A stretch of 22,940 bases of DNA from JBEEPE01 sp041191265 (GTDB lineage Bacteria > Verrucomicrobiota > Verrucomicrobiia > Chthoniobacterales > Chthoniobacteraceae), in assembly GCA_041191265.1 (NCBI GenBank), contig JBEEPE010000235.1, forward strand, positions 1-22,940, given 5' to 3'. Made by a program: the position numbers and the translations under genes. Below are positions 7,861 through 15,284 of the stretch, one piece after another. The notes beneath the pieces are model-generated. The model saw only the letters and a program-made list of their open reading frames with translations. It did no database searches and was not told the DNA's origin. The first letter of the stretch is position 1; each line of letters starts with the position of its first letter.

Positions 7861-8964
7861 TCACTTTGCCGCTGGCGGCGGCAAACGCAGCGCTGTCATC
7901 AAGTCCGTTAATCGTTTTTGGTCTGTTTGGTTTTCCGGAAGCGAGCCAGACCCGAGGGCCGGCAAGAGCTTCTCCCACACTAAATCCAGCTCCCCCTGCA
8001 TCTGGCTCGTCTGCGCTGTGATGGCGATGACCACATCCTGATCCGGCATCACCAAACAAATCTGACCGTCACGACCATCGCCTCGGTATGCATTATTCCG
8101 GCATCGCCAGAACTGAAAACCGTATCCCTGACGCCACTCTGGATTCTTCCCGCTTGGCGCACGGTCGTTGTCCACCTGCTTACTGGTCGCCGCATCCACC
8201 CAACTCTCAGGAATCAGCTGCTTGCCCTCCCATCTGCCTCGCTGCAGGTACAACTGACCAAACTTTGCGATGTCTTCTGTTCGCGCGTACAGTCCGTACC
8301 CTCCCAGACTGTACCCCTCGGCACTCACATCCCATCGCGGAGATTCAATCCCTAATGGCTCAAATAGGCGTGGCTTGAGAAACTCCAACACAGTGAGCCC
8401 GGTCACTTTGCTCACAATCGCCGAGCACATGTAAGTACTCGGCGTATTGTAACGAAACCACGTGCCCGGCGCATGTGTAACTGGATGAGCGAGAAACTCT
8501 CTCACGGAAGGCCCTTTTTCGATGCTGAACTTGGGTTCCGTTTCATGTCCGCCGCTCATCGAGAGAAGGTGCCTAACCCGCATCGCTTTCAAATGCTCGG
8601 ACGGTTCGGGTGGCGCGCATTCGGGGAAAAACTTGAGCACAGGGTCGTCCAACCCGAGTTTCCCATCCGCCACCGCCAACCCCACCGCTGTTGCGGCGAA
8701 ACTTTTACTCAACGACCACAGCACATGGGGCTTCTCCGCAGATTCCGGCTTCCACCAACCTTCCGCAATCACCTTGCCGTGCCGCACCATCATAAAGCTG
8801 TGGAGCGTCTTAATGCTTGTATTTGCCGCCTCCACAAACGCACAAATCGCCGACGACGAAACGCCCTGCGCCTCGGGCGTGCTGCGGGGTAATGGTTTTT
8901 CTACGGCGTAAACCGATTCCACATAAACGGTAAACGCAAACAGGAAGAACAATCGGAATGTCAT
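7861..8964 (-). CDS. Secreted serine hydrolase, beta-lactamase/class C-like family
   Basis: A 367-residue protein of the PF00144 serine hydrolase family (class C beta-lactamases, EstB-type esterases, 6-aminohexanoate-dimer hydrolase). The ATG at 8964 is preferred because it opens directly on a signal peptide (MTFRLFFLFAFTVYVESVYA, cleavage probably near residue 20); a longer in-frame start at 9123 would run into the divergent transporter gene. The SxxK nucleophile motif is S84-L-S-K87 in LWSLSKSFAAT. The second motif is Y172-N (RYNTPSTYM). The end has the family pattern YGFQFWRCRN...YRGDGRDGQICLVMPDQDVVIAIT. It should act in the periplasm. The motifs resemble esterase/amidohydrolase members more than true beta-lactamases, so antibiotic resistance should not be assumed. 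The substrate is unknown. Confidence 0.88.
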   Translation of the reverse strand: MTFRLFFLFAFTVYVESVYAVEKPLPRSTPEAQGVSSSAICAFVEAANTSIKTLHSFMMVRHGKVIAEGWWKPESAEKPHVLWSLSKSFAATAVGLAVADGKLGLDDPVLKFFPECAPPEPSEHLKAMRVRHLLSMSGGHETEPKFSIEKGPSVREFLAHPVTHAPGTWFRYNTPSTYMCSAIVSKVTGLTVLEFLKPRLFEPLGIESPRWDVSAEGYSLGGYGLYARTEDIAKFGQLYLQRGRWEGKQLIPESWVDAATSKQVDNDRAPSGKNPEWRQGYGFQFWRCRNNAYRGDGRDGQICLVMPDQDVVIAITAQTSQMQGELDLVWEKLLPALGSGSLPENQTDQKRLTDLMTALRLPPPAAK

Positions 8965-9096
8965 GAACTTCGCATGAGCTGGAAAGATTCCCAACCGACG
9001 GATCACCCAAAAAAAGTTTTGTGCGATGCGCCAATCCAGTCCCACGCAGTCATGAATCAAACTGACAACCTCCGCTCGCCATAGCACGTTTTCGCG

Positions 9097-10035
9097 GTGC
9101 TCATTTTTGATGTTTTCACCCAAGTCCTTCTTCCGATTCTTCTGATGTTCGGAGCGGGCTGGCTCTTGGACCGACGCTGGAATCTGGATCTCTCAACGGT
9201 CGTCAAACTCAATATCAACTGCTTCGTTCCCGCCTTCATCTTTTATGAACTCGCCACCAAGGAGGTCGGCGGTGTCATGGCGTGGAAGACCGTTGGGTAC
9301 ACTGTCTCTGTCATTCTCGTTCTCTTCCTCCTCGCAGGCATCATCGGCAAGTGGCGCGGCTACTCCCTCGAACGAATCCGGTCTCTTCAGATGGCCGCCG
9401 GTTTCTATAACAGCGCAAACTATGGACTGCCCCTCATGCACCTCGCATTTCCCGGCGAGGCCGAGGCACTCCAAGTTTTTGTGGTTCTTGTCCAAAACGT
9501 CGCAAACTTCACCCTCGGAATCTTTCTCGTGTCCTCCACGAAAACCTCAGGTTGGCGTGCATTTCTGCCAGTTCTCCGTCAACTCAGCCTCTGGGCCGTC
9601 CTGTCCGCTCTACTCCTCCGCGCCTTGCACGGCCCGGTTCAGCCAGACCTCGCCGGATCTATGCGCTGGCTTTGGGTGCCCATGCGTTACTTCCATGATG
9701 GACTCGTCGCCATTGCGCTGATGACGCTTGGCATACAGCTCTCCAAGACAAAGGCTAGTTTTGCCCTTTCAAAAATCGGCTGGGCACTAGCGCTCCGACT
9801 CGTCGCCGGACCACTCATCGGGTGGGGTTTGGCTCACGCCTTTCAGTTCGAAGGCCCAGTCCTGCTCTCGATGATTCTGAGCACCAGTTTTCCGACAGCG
9901 GTGAACACGGCCATGATTGCCCACGAGTTTGGGGCCGACACCGAGTATGCCACGGACACCGTCTTTTGGAGCACCATGCTCAGTATGGGAACGGTTACCA
10001 CCCTCGTGGTATTACTCCGAGGTATTAGCCCTTAA
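9097..10035 (+). CDS. AEC family (auxin efflux carrier-like) transporter
   Basis: A 312-residue integral membrane protein of the AEC family (PF03547, Mem_trans), related to auxin efflux carriers and bacterial malonate/malate permeases. About eight to ten hydrophobic helices are visible. Family features include an N-terminal helix LLPILLMFGAGWLLDR, the central break FYNSANYGLPL (around residue 105), MTLGIQLS (around 209) and the end segment STSFPTAVNTAMIAHEFG. The start is a GTG at 9097 without a Shine-Dalgarno; it leaves 132 bp to the divergent serine hydrolase gene. The stop lies only 11 bp from the stop of the convergent DUF1501 gene, with no terminator hairpin between. The substrate cannot be inferred; organic acids are typical for the family. 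Confidence 0.9.
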   Translation: MLIFDVFTQVLLPILLMFGAGWLLDRRWNLDLSTVVKLNINCFVPAFIFYELATKEVGGVMAWKTVGYTVSVILVLFLLAGIIGKWRGYSLERIRSLQMAAGFYNSANYGLPLMHLAFPGEAEALQVFVVLVQNVANFTLGIFLVSSTKTSGWRAFLPVLRQLSLWAVLSALLLRALHGPVQPDLAGSMRWLWVPMRYFHDGLVAIALMTLGIQLSKTKASFALSKIGWALALRLVAGPLIGWGLAHAFQFEGPVLLSMILSTSFPTAVNTAMIAHEFGADTEYATDTVFWSTMLSMGTVTTLVVLLRGISP

Positions 10036-10046
10036 ACAAAAATGGG

Positions 10047-11519
10047 TTACGCAAGCATCTCGCGAATCACTTTTCCGTGAACGTCCGTTAGACGACGCTC
10101 TATCCCATTGTGGTAAAACGACAAACGTTCGTGATGCAATCCGAGCAGGTGAAGAATGGTCGCATGAAAATCATGCACACTCGCCACATTCTCCACCGCT
10201 TTGTAGCCAAACTCGTCCGTTGCCCCGTAACTGAATCCCGCCTTCACCCCTGCCCCAGCTAGCCACGCGGTAAAGCCCGCGGGATTGTGATCCCTCCCAC
10301 TCGCTCCCTTCTGAAAGGTGGGCATTCGGCCAAACTCCGTGCACCAAACCACCAGGGTATCCGCGAGGAGTCCTCGCTGCTTGAGGTCCGTCAACAACGC
10401 CGCCGTGGGCTGATCCATCACTTGACCATGCTTCACATACTGTTGCTCCAACACCTTGTGTCCGTCCCAGTTACTCACCCCCTCACCGCCCGTTTGATAG
10501 GCGCCATTGAAAATCTGGACAAATCGAACGCCCTTCTCAATCAAGCGCCGGGCAAGGATGCAGTTGCGCGCATACGCCGCTTTCAAATCGCGCACGGGGT
10601 CGCCCCCTTGGTCCGCTCCGTACATCCGAAGCACGTGCTCCGGCTCACCCGATACCTGACCCACCTCCGGAACCGATAACTGCATCCTGGCCGCCAGCTC
10701 ATAACTCGAAATCCGTGCAGCGAGCTCGCTATCCCCAGGAAAGCGCTTGAGGTGGTGACGGTTCAATCCAGCAATAAACTCGCGTGTAGAAACATCGGTC
10801 GTTTCCGATACGGAAGTCGGGCGCGCAAGATTTCTCAGCGGGCTGGTCGCGTTGAAGTCGGTTCCCTGAAACGCCGCAGGGAGGAATCCTGGACCCCAAA
10901 AATTTCCGGCCGATTGAGGGGCTCCTCTCGGGTCCGGAATGGCGACGTAAGCCGGAAGTGTATCATTTTCACTGCCAAGCGCATAGGTAGCCCATGCGCC
11001 CATGCTCGGAAAACCGTCGAGCGTAAATCCCGTCCCCATGAAGTTTTCGCCAGGACCATGCGTATTCGTCTTCCCCGTGAGCGAGTGGATGAAACACATC
11101 TCGTCGGCAAGCGCGCCCAGATGAGGCACCAAATCGGACACCATCTTCCCGCTTTTTCCGTAGGGACGAAACTCCCACGGACTCCGGTTCAAGTTACCTT
11201 GTTGCCCCTGAAACGTGATTAATCCCTCCGCGCCCGGCATCGGTTCCCCATGCCGCTTCACCAACTCCGGCTTGTAATCAAACGTATCAATCTGGCTCAC
11301 CGCGCCGGAACAGAAGATCATCAGAACCCGCTTCGCCTTCGCAGGAAAATGAGACTGCCTCGGAGCATTCGGGTTGGCTGGTGAAATGTGGGGGCGGATT
11401 GGACCTGGTCCAGCCGAGTGCCCGTTCCGGGCTAGTAAATCCATCAGTGCTATGCCCCCAAGTCCGGACACCGTATGGGCCAGAAACTCGCGTCGGTCGA
11501 GGAGTGGATGTTTGATCAT
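10047..11519 (-). CDS. DUF1501 domain-containing exported protein
   Basis: A 490-residue protein of the DUF1501 family, a sulfatase/phosphatase-superfamily relative that is greatly expanded in Planctomycetota and Verrucomicrobiota. The N-terminus has a Tat-like leader: DRREFLAHTVSGLGGIALMDLLA (R9-R10, then a hydrophobic stretch), suggesting folded export. Family landmarks follow: AKRVLMIFCSGAVSQIDTFDYKP, HGPGENFMGTGF, GGEGVSNWDGH, VVWCTEFGRMPTFQ and GRDHNPAGFTAWLAGAGVK. The ATG at 11519 lies 3 bp after the stop of the DUF1549/DUF1553 gene, a pairing that recurs across PVC genomes, so the two are almost certainly co-transcribed and probably work together. The biochemical function of DUF1501 proteins is not established; a role with secreted cytochrome partners in glycan breakdown is only a hypothesis. 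Confidence 0.92.
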   Translation of the reverse strand: MIKHPLLDRREFLAHTVSGLGGIALMDLLARNGHSAGPGPIRPHISPANPNAPRQSHFPAKAKRVLMIFCSGAVSQIDTFDYKPELVKRHGEPMPGAEGLITFQGQQGNLNRSPWEFRPYGKSGKMVSDLVPHLGALADEMCFIHSLTGKTNTHGPGENFMGTGFTLDGFPSMGAWATYALGSENDTLPAYVAIPDPRGAPQSAGNFWGPGFLPAAFQGTDFNATSPLRNLARPTSVSETTDVSTREFIAGLNRHHLKRFPGDSELAARISSYELAARMQLSVPEVGQVSGEPEHVLRMYGADQGGDPVRDLKAAYARNCILARRLIEKGVRFVQIFNGAYQTGGEGVSNWDGHKVLEQQYVKHGQVMDQPTAALLTDLKQRGLLADTLVVWCTEFGRMPTFQKGASGRDHNPAGFTAWLAGAGVKAGFSYGATDEFGYKAVENVASVHDFHATILHLLGLHHERLSFYHNGIERRLTDVHGKVIREMLA

Positions 11520-11522
11520 AGG

Positions 11523-14369
11523 TCAAAAAACGAAAAGAAACTCACTTGTGTTGAACAGGGCTCGAGTGAAAGCCACCAAACCCTCCTTTTTCACCATCGC
11601 TACCGATGCCTCTAACTCAAACGAGTCGGGCTCCCTCGCAAAGAACCTTCCGAAGGCAGATTGCACCTGTGATTGAGGCGTCGGCAACCCCTTCAACCGT
11701 TCTGCAAGCAACTCCGCCTGCTGCATCACAAAGTTGCTGTTAAAGAGATTCAAGGCCTGCAGTGGGGTGTTCGATCGACTTCGACGCGCCATCACCGAGC
11801 CACCGTCCGGACAGTCGAACGCCCCAAAAACACCGTCCTGCGCGGCCCTGACCCGAAACATGTACACCATTCGCCGAAACTCTTTTTCGGAGAACGACTC
11901 CTTCGGGAAGTAGTGCCGCACATTCTCCAGCACAACGTCCAAAAGCGGAAAACCGGGCCCACCCATGGACAAATCAATCGAGCCCGCCGTCGCAAGAATA
12001 CTGTCGCGAATCGCCTCCGCTTCGAGACGGCGGGGCGTGAAGCGCCACAAGAACCGACCATCGGCATCTTTCGCGAGCGCCGCTTCAACCGGCGCTGAAT
12101 CCTGCCGGAAGGTCTCCGTATTTAACACAAGGCGAAGCACATGCTTCACGGACCAACCCGAACGAACAAACTCGTCCGCCATCCAGTCGAGTAACTCTGG
12201 GTGGGTGGGACGTCCCCCGTTCGCGCCAAAATCACTCGGAGTGTCCACGATACCCGTGCCGAAAACATAGTGCCAAACACGGTTTACCATGACTCTCGCT
12301 GTCAGGGGGTTGTCTTTGGAAGTCATCCATTCTGCAAACTTCAATCGACGCTGGGCATCGGGTTCATCCATCCCAAGCACCGGAGCGCTGAGAACAGAAA
12401 GTCCTCCAGGAGCGACCTCCTCGCGAGGCTGCCCAGGCTCCCCTCGATACAGCCGACGGGTGCGTGCTGGCGCTGCAGTGAAGCGTCCAACCCGCGCGTT
12501 TCCCTCCATCTCTGCGAGTCGGGCCGTCAGTCCCTCAATCTCTTTTTTCAACCGGTTCGCTTCCTGCAAATCGTCCTGAGAAAGAGAGGCTAAAGCAGCA
12601 TCCCCTTTACCCAACGTCACTCCCTTATCGCCCTGAAACGGCGCGCGTCCGGTGTGATCGGAGACTTTCCTCCACTGGGCGTCCTTACCAAGCACCTCCA
12701 CAACATACTCGAGCGGAACCCGGTCCCCAAAGCCACCGTCCCGAGCGCGACTCCATACGATCCGATCGATGCGCTCCAGCTTTGGAAAATCGACCCGAAC
12801 CCATCCAGTGGGCCCATCACAAATCCAACTATGGGCATTGCCGTACTTCCCATCATTCAGGTGCTCAATCCGATGGATCGCATACCCTGGAATCGTTCCC
12901 GATGCGCTGGCCTTCCCGCCCTCGGAGATCAACGCCGCATTGCGGCCCTCCGACGTGAAAACCTCCAGCTCATCCAGGCATGGCGCACCACCATTGGAAC
13001 GATGAACCGTGAACCGCACCGCGGACGTTTCCACCGCGTCAAATCGGTCCTCATTCCATTTCGCCGTAACCGAGGCTCGGCCCTCACGCCCAGGAGAGCC
13101 TGAACCCTTTTGAACCTTTGATGAGGCAATCCCCTGAGCCTTCGTCCGGAGTTCATTCAATCGCGCAGTCTTCGATGCTGACTCACGCCGTGCGGCAGCA
13201 ATGTCAGCCTCTCGCTCCGGAGTCATTTTTTCTCGGAGCGGACGCTCCCCGTGCAACACTCCGGCAAACACCGCCTGAATCGCGTAGTAATCTTTCTGGG
13301 GAATCGGATCGAACTTGTGGTTATGGCACCGCGCGCATCCAAGTGTTAGTCCCATCACGGCGGTCCCCGTCGTGTTCACCATGTCAGCCAACTCCTCTTG
13401 GCGCTGCATCTCGACAAGATTCTTGTCTTGGCTTTTGACGCTGTCGAAGGGCCCAGCGACGAGGAACCCCGTTGCGGCATCACAACCAAGCATGTCCCCC
13501 GCAATCTGTTCACGAATAAAGACATCGTACGGTTTGTCTTGGTTAAATGATTCCACCAAATAATCGCGGTAAGGGTATGCCGTCTTCCGCTCCACGTTGC
13601 GTTCGAAACCATCGGTGTCTGCGTACCGCACCACATCCATCCAGTGACGCGCCCATCGTTCCCCGAAGCGCGGACTCGCCAAAACGCGGTCTACCAGACG
13701 CTCATGCGCATTTTCTGACGGATCCGCAACGAACGCCTCAACCTCCTCTGCGGTTGGGGGAAGGCCATGAATCACCAAGAAGAGTCGGCGAATGAACGTC
13801 CGCCGATCAGCGCGTGGCGAACGAGCCAATCCCTTTTCCGCCAACCTTTGCTCAATGAGGGCATCAATCACCGCAGCGCCCTGTTTCCCGTTTTCAACCC
13901 GTCTCACCGGCTGAAACGACCAGTGATCCGTCTTGATACGTTGCTCCGAGGCGATTCGCTCGGCGCCGGGCATCCGTCCGCCCGCAGCGATCCAACGACG
14001 AAGAATCTCAATCTCTCCTTCCGAAACTCGGTCGCCTTTCGGAGGCATCCGATCTTTTGGGTCGTTAGAAAGCACCCTTCGGATCAGGTAACTCCCCTCG
14101 GGGTCACCGGCTTTCAGGAGAGGTTCCCCAGAATCACCCCCGCGAACCACACCCTCAACACGGTCGAGTCGAAGCCCGTTTTTCTGTTTTTCAGTGCCGT
14201 GACACTCCACACAGTGCTCCTCAAGAATCGGGGCAACACGTTCCGTAAAAAACGATTCTGGCAGATTTGCCCCGGAACCATCCGCGGCCAATGTTGGCGC
14301 GCCCAAAACCGAAAACACGCTCACCAAAGCCACAAAGGCCTCACGAATGCCAGTTCGCTGATCGCTCAT
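11523..14369 (-). CDS. Planctomycete-type cytochrome C / DUF1549 / DUF1553 protein
   Basis: A 948-residue exported multidomain protein. A signal peptide covers about residues 1-29 (hydrophobic core AFVALVSVFSVLGAPTLA). Next is a Planctomycete cytochrome C domain (about 40-135) with heme motif C53-V-E-C56-H57 and a candidate distal Met in MPPKGDR. DUF1549 (about 150-365) contains SPRFGERWARHWMDVVRYAD and a second CxxCH (CARCHNHKFDPI). A region around 440-585 looks like a discoidin/F5-8C-like carbohydrate-binding domain (LDELEVF, WVRVDFPKLERIDRIVW). A short coiled-coil stretch and DUF1553 follow (about 690-930: NPLTARVMVNRVWHYVFG, RRLEAEAIRDSILA, SNTPLQALNLFN). It precedes the DUF1501 gene by 3 bp. 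Role unknown; periplasmic electron transfer tied to polysaccharide processing is inferred. Confidence 0.93.
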   Translation of the reverse strand: MSDQRTGIREAFVALVSVFSVLGAPTLAADGSGANLPESFFTERVAPILEEHCVECHGTEKQKNGLRLDRVEGVVRGGDSGEPLLKAGDPEGSYLIRRVLSNDPKDRMPPKGDRVSEGEIEILRRWIAAGGRMPGAERIASEQRIKTDHWSFQPVRRVENGKQGAAVIDALIEQRLAEKGLARSPRADRRTFIRRLFLVIHGLPPTAEEVEAFVADPSENAHERLVDRVLASPRFGERWARHWMDVVRYADTDGFERNVERKTAYPYRDYLVESFNQDKPYDVFIREQIAGDMLGCDAATGFLVAGPFDSVKSQDKNLVEMQRQEELADMVNTTGTAVMGLTLGCARCHNHKFDPIPQKDYYAIQAVFAGVLHGERPLREKMTPEREADIAAARRESASKTARLNELRTKAQGIASSKVQKGSGSPGREGRASVTAKWNEDRFDAVETSAVRFTVHRSNGGAPCLDELEVFTSEGRNAALISEGGKASASGTIPGYAIHRIEHLNDGKYGNAHSWICDGPTGWVRVDFPKLERIDRIVWSRARDGGFGDRVPLEYVVEVLGKDAQWRKVSDHTGRAPFQGDKGVTLGKGDAALASLSQDDLQEANRLKKEIEGLTARLAEMEGNARVGRFTAAPARTRRLYRGEPGQPREEVAPGGLSVLSAPVLGMDEPDAQRRLKFAEWMTSKDNPLTARVMVNRVWHYVFGTGIVDTPSDFGANGGRPTHPELLDWMADEFVRSGWSVKHVLRLVLNTETFRQDSAPVEAALAKDADGRFLWRFTPRRLEAEAIRDSILATAGSIDLSMGGPGFPLLDVVLENVRHYFPKESFSEKEFRRMVYMFRVRAAQDGVFGAFDCPDGGSVMARRSRSNTPLQALNLFNSNFVMQQAELLAERLKGLPTPQSQVQSAFGRFFAREPDSFELEASVAMVKKEGLVAFTRALFNTSEFLFVF

Positions 14370-14511
14370 AGTAACAAGAATAAATCACACCGAACATTCG
14401 CCACGGCTTGAGATCACAACTCTCGGCACTTTCGTGTCCGCAAAACCATCCCTATGGGCCGAAGCGAGTGGATCCGTCGCCCTCGGCGTCAGACCAAATC
14501 CTTCACGCGTC

Positions 14512-14523
14512 ATTGTATACAAT
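14512..14523. promoter_or_regulatory. Putative GntR/FCD operator: perfect palindrome ATTGTATACAAT
   Basis: This is a perfect 12-bp palindrome in the 197-bp region between the divergent DUF1549 and gntR genes, 43 bp upstream of the chosen gntR start. It contains TTGTATACAA, which fits the tnGTatACna pattern described for the FadR/FCD subfamily of GntR operators. The TACAAT half also resembles a -10 hexamer, so bound regulator could block polymerase. A purine-rich GGAGGGG follows at 14525-14531. Autoregulation, and perhaps control of the leftward operon, is inferred from position. Confidence 0.55.
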
Positions 14524-14566
14524 CGGAGGGGATGACGGCAACCTGAGAAGCCAGTTTACTAGCCGC

Positions 14567-15271
14567 GTGCCACCGCCTTCACCCTCCCCATCTCCCGCCG
14601 GCAAAACCGCTGTTATCCGTGGCATCATTCACGGATTGCTCGCCGGACGCCTCGTCGGTGGCGAACGTCTCACCGAGCTCGCTGCTGCTGAGATGTTCAA
14701 CGTCAGTCGGACGCCTGTGCGTGAGGCCATGCTCGAGCTCACTGCCATGGGCATCACGCAACTTAAACGGAACTGCGGCGCCATTCTGCTTCCCTTCGGA
14801 CCGGACGAACTCCGCGATGTTTATGCTGTTCGCGCGCTTCTAGAGGTCGAAGCTGCTCGCCTTGCTGCGTCACGCATTCCGCAGGAGACCATTGAGAGGC
14901 TCTTGGGAGATTTTCAGTCCCTCTCGCTTCAGCGTCGTCCCGATGCAGGCTGGCAGAAAGACCGTGAGCTTCACTCCACCCTCGCCCTCGCCTCGGGTAA
15001 TCCCCGTCTCGCTGGCGACATCAGTCGATACAACACCCTGATTCAAACCATCCGCGAAGCGGTGGATACCACGGGCACCAACCTCCAAGAACGCTCGATT
15101 CAAGAGCATCTGAAAATTTTGCATGCGTGTCGTGAACGCGACTCGGTCCGCGCCGCCACCGCCATGCAGCAACACCTTGCCCAAGCTCTCGATTCTGCGC
15201 TTCGAACGCTTCAGCAGAAGCCTCGGGAAACCACGCGGAAACGCGTTGCGCGCCGATCATCCCCTCTTTAA
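14567..15271 (+). CDS. GntR family transcriptional regulator, FCD subfamily
   Basis: A DNA-binding regulator with an N-terminal winged helix-turn-helix (about residues 13-75, recognition part FNVSRTPVREAMLEL) and a C-terminal FCD ligand-binding domain (about 80-210). The FCD metal-site ligands are all present: D132, H136, H181 and H203, so it probably senses an organic acid or sugar acid through a bound metal. The GTG at 14567 gives 234 residues, the normal length. A TTG at 14408 in the same frame would add 53 residues of low-complexity sequence and cover the palindromic operator, so it is unlikely. The stop is 13 bp before the cytochrome fusion gene, so it heads a four-gene run. FCD regulators include sialic-acid regulator NanR, which fits the sialidase downstream, but the ligand is not determined. 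Confidence 0.87.
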   Translation: MPPPSPSPSPAGKTAVIRGIIHGLLAGRLVGGERLTELAAAEMFNVSRTPVREAMLELTAMGITQLKRNCGAILLPFGPDELRDVYAVRALLEVEAARLAASRIPQETIERLLGDFQSLSLQRRPDAGWQKDRELHSTLALASGNPRLAGDISRYNTLIQTIREAVDTTGTNLQERSIQEHLKILHACRERDSVRAATAMQQHLAQALDSALRTLQQKPRETTRKRVARRSSPL

Positions 15272-15284
15272 CCAACTCGCAACT

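Noticed and set aside
8965..9123. Longer start for the serine hydrolase
   Set aside because: It would place about 53 residues before an evident signal peptide and overlap the start of the divergent transporter gene.
14532..14546. ATG following GGAGGGG at 14525-14531, as a leader peptide or the true gntR start
   Set aside because: The frame closes after four codons and the spacing to the purine-rich run is too short; it does not read into the regulator frame.
14408..14566. A 53-codon N-terminal extension of the GntR regulator starting at TTG 14408
   Set aside because: The extension is low-complexity, has no family counterpart and would place the palindromic operator inside the coding region; the GTG at 14567 gives a normal-length protein.
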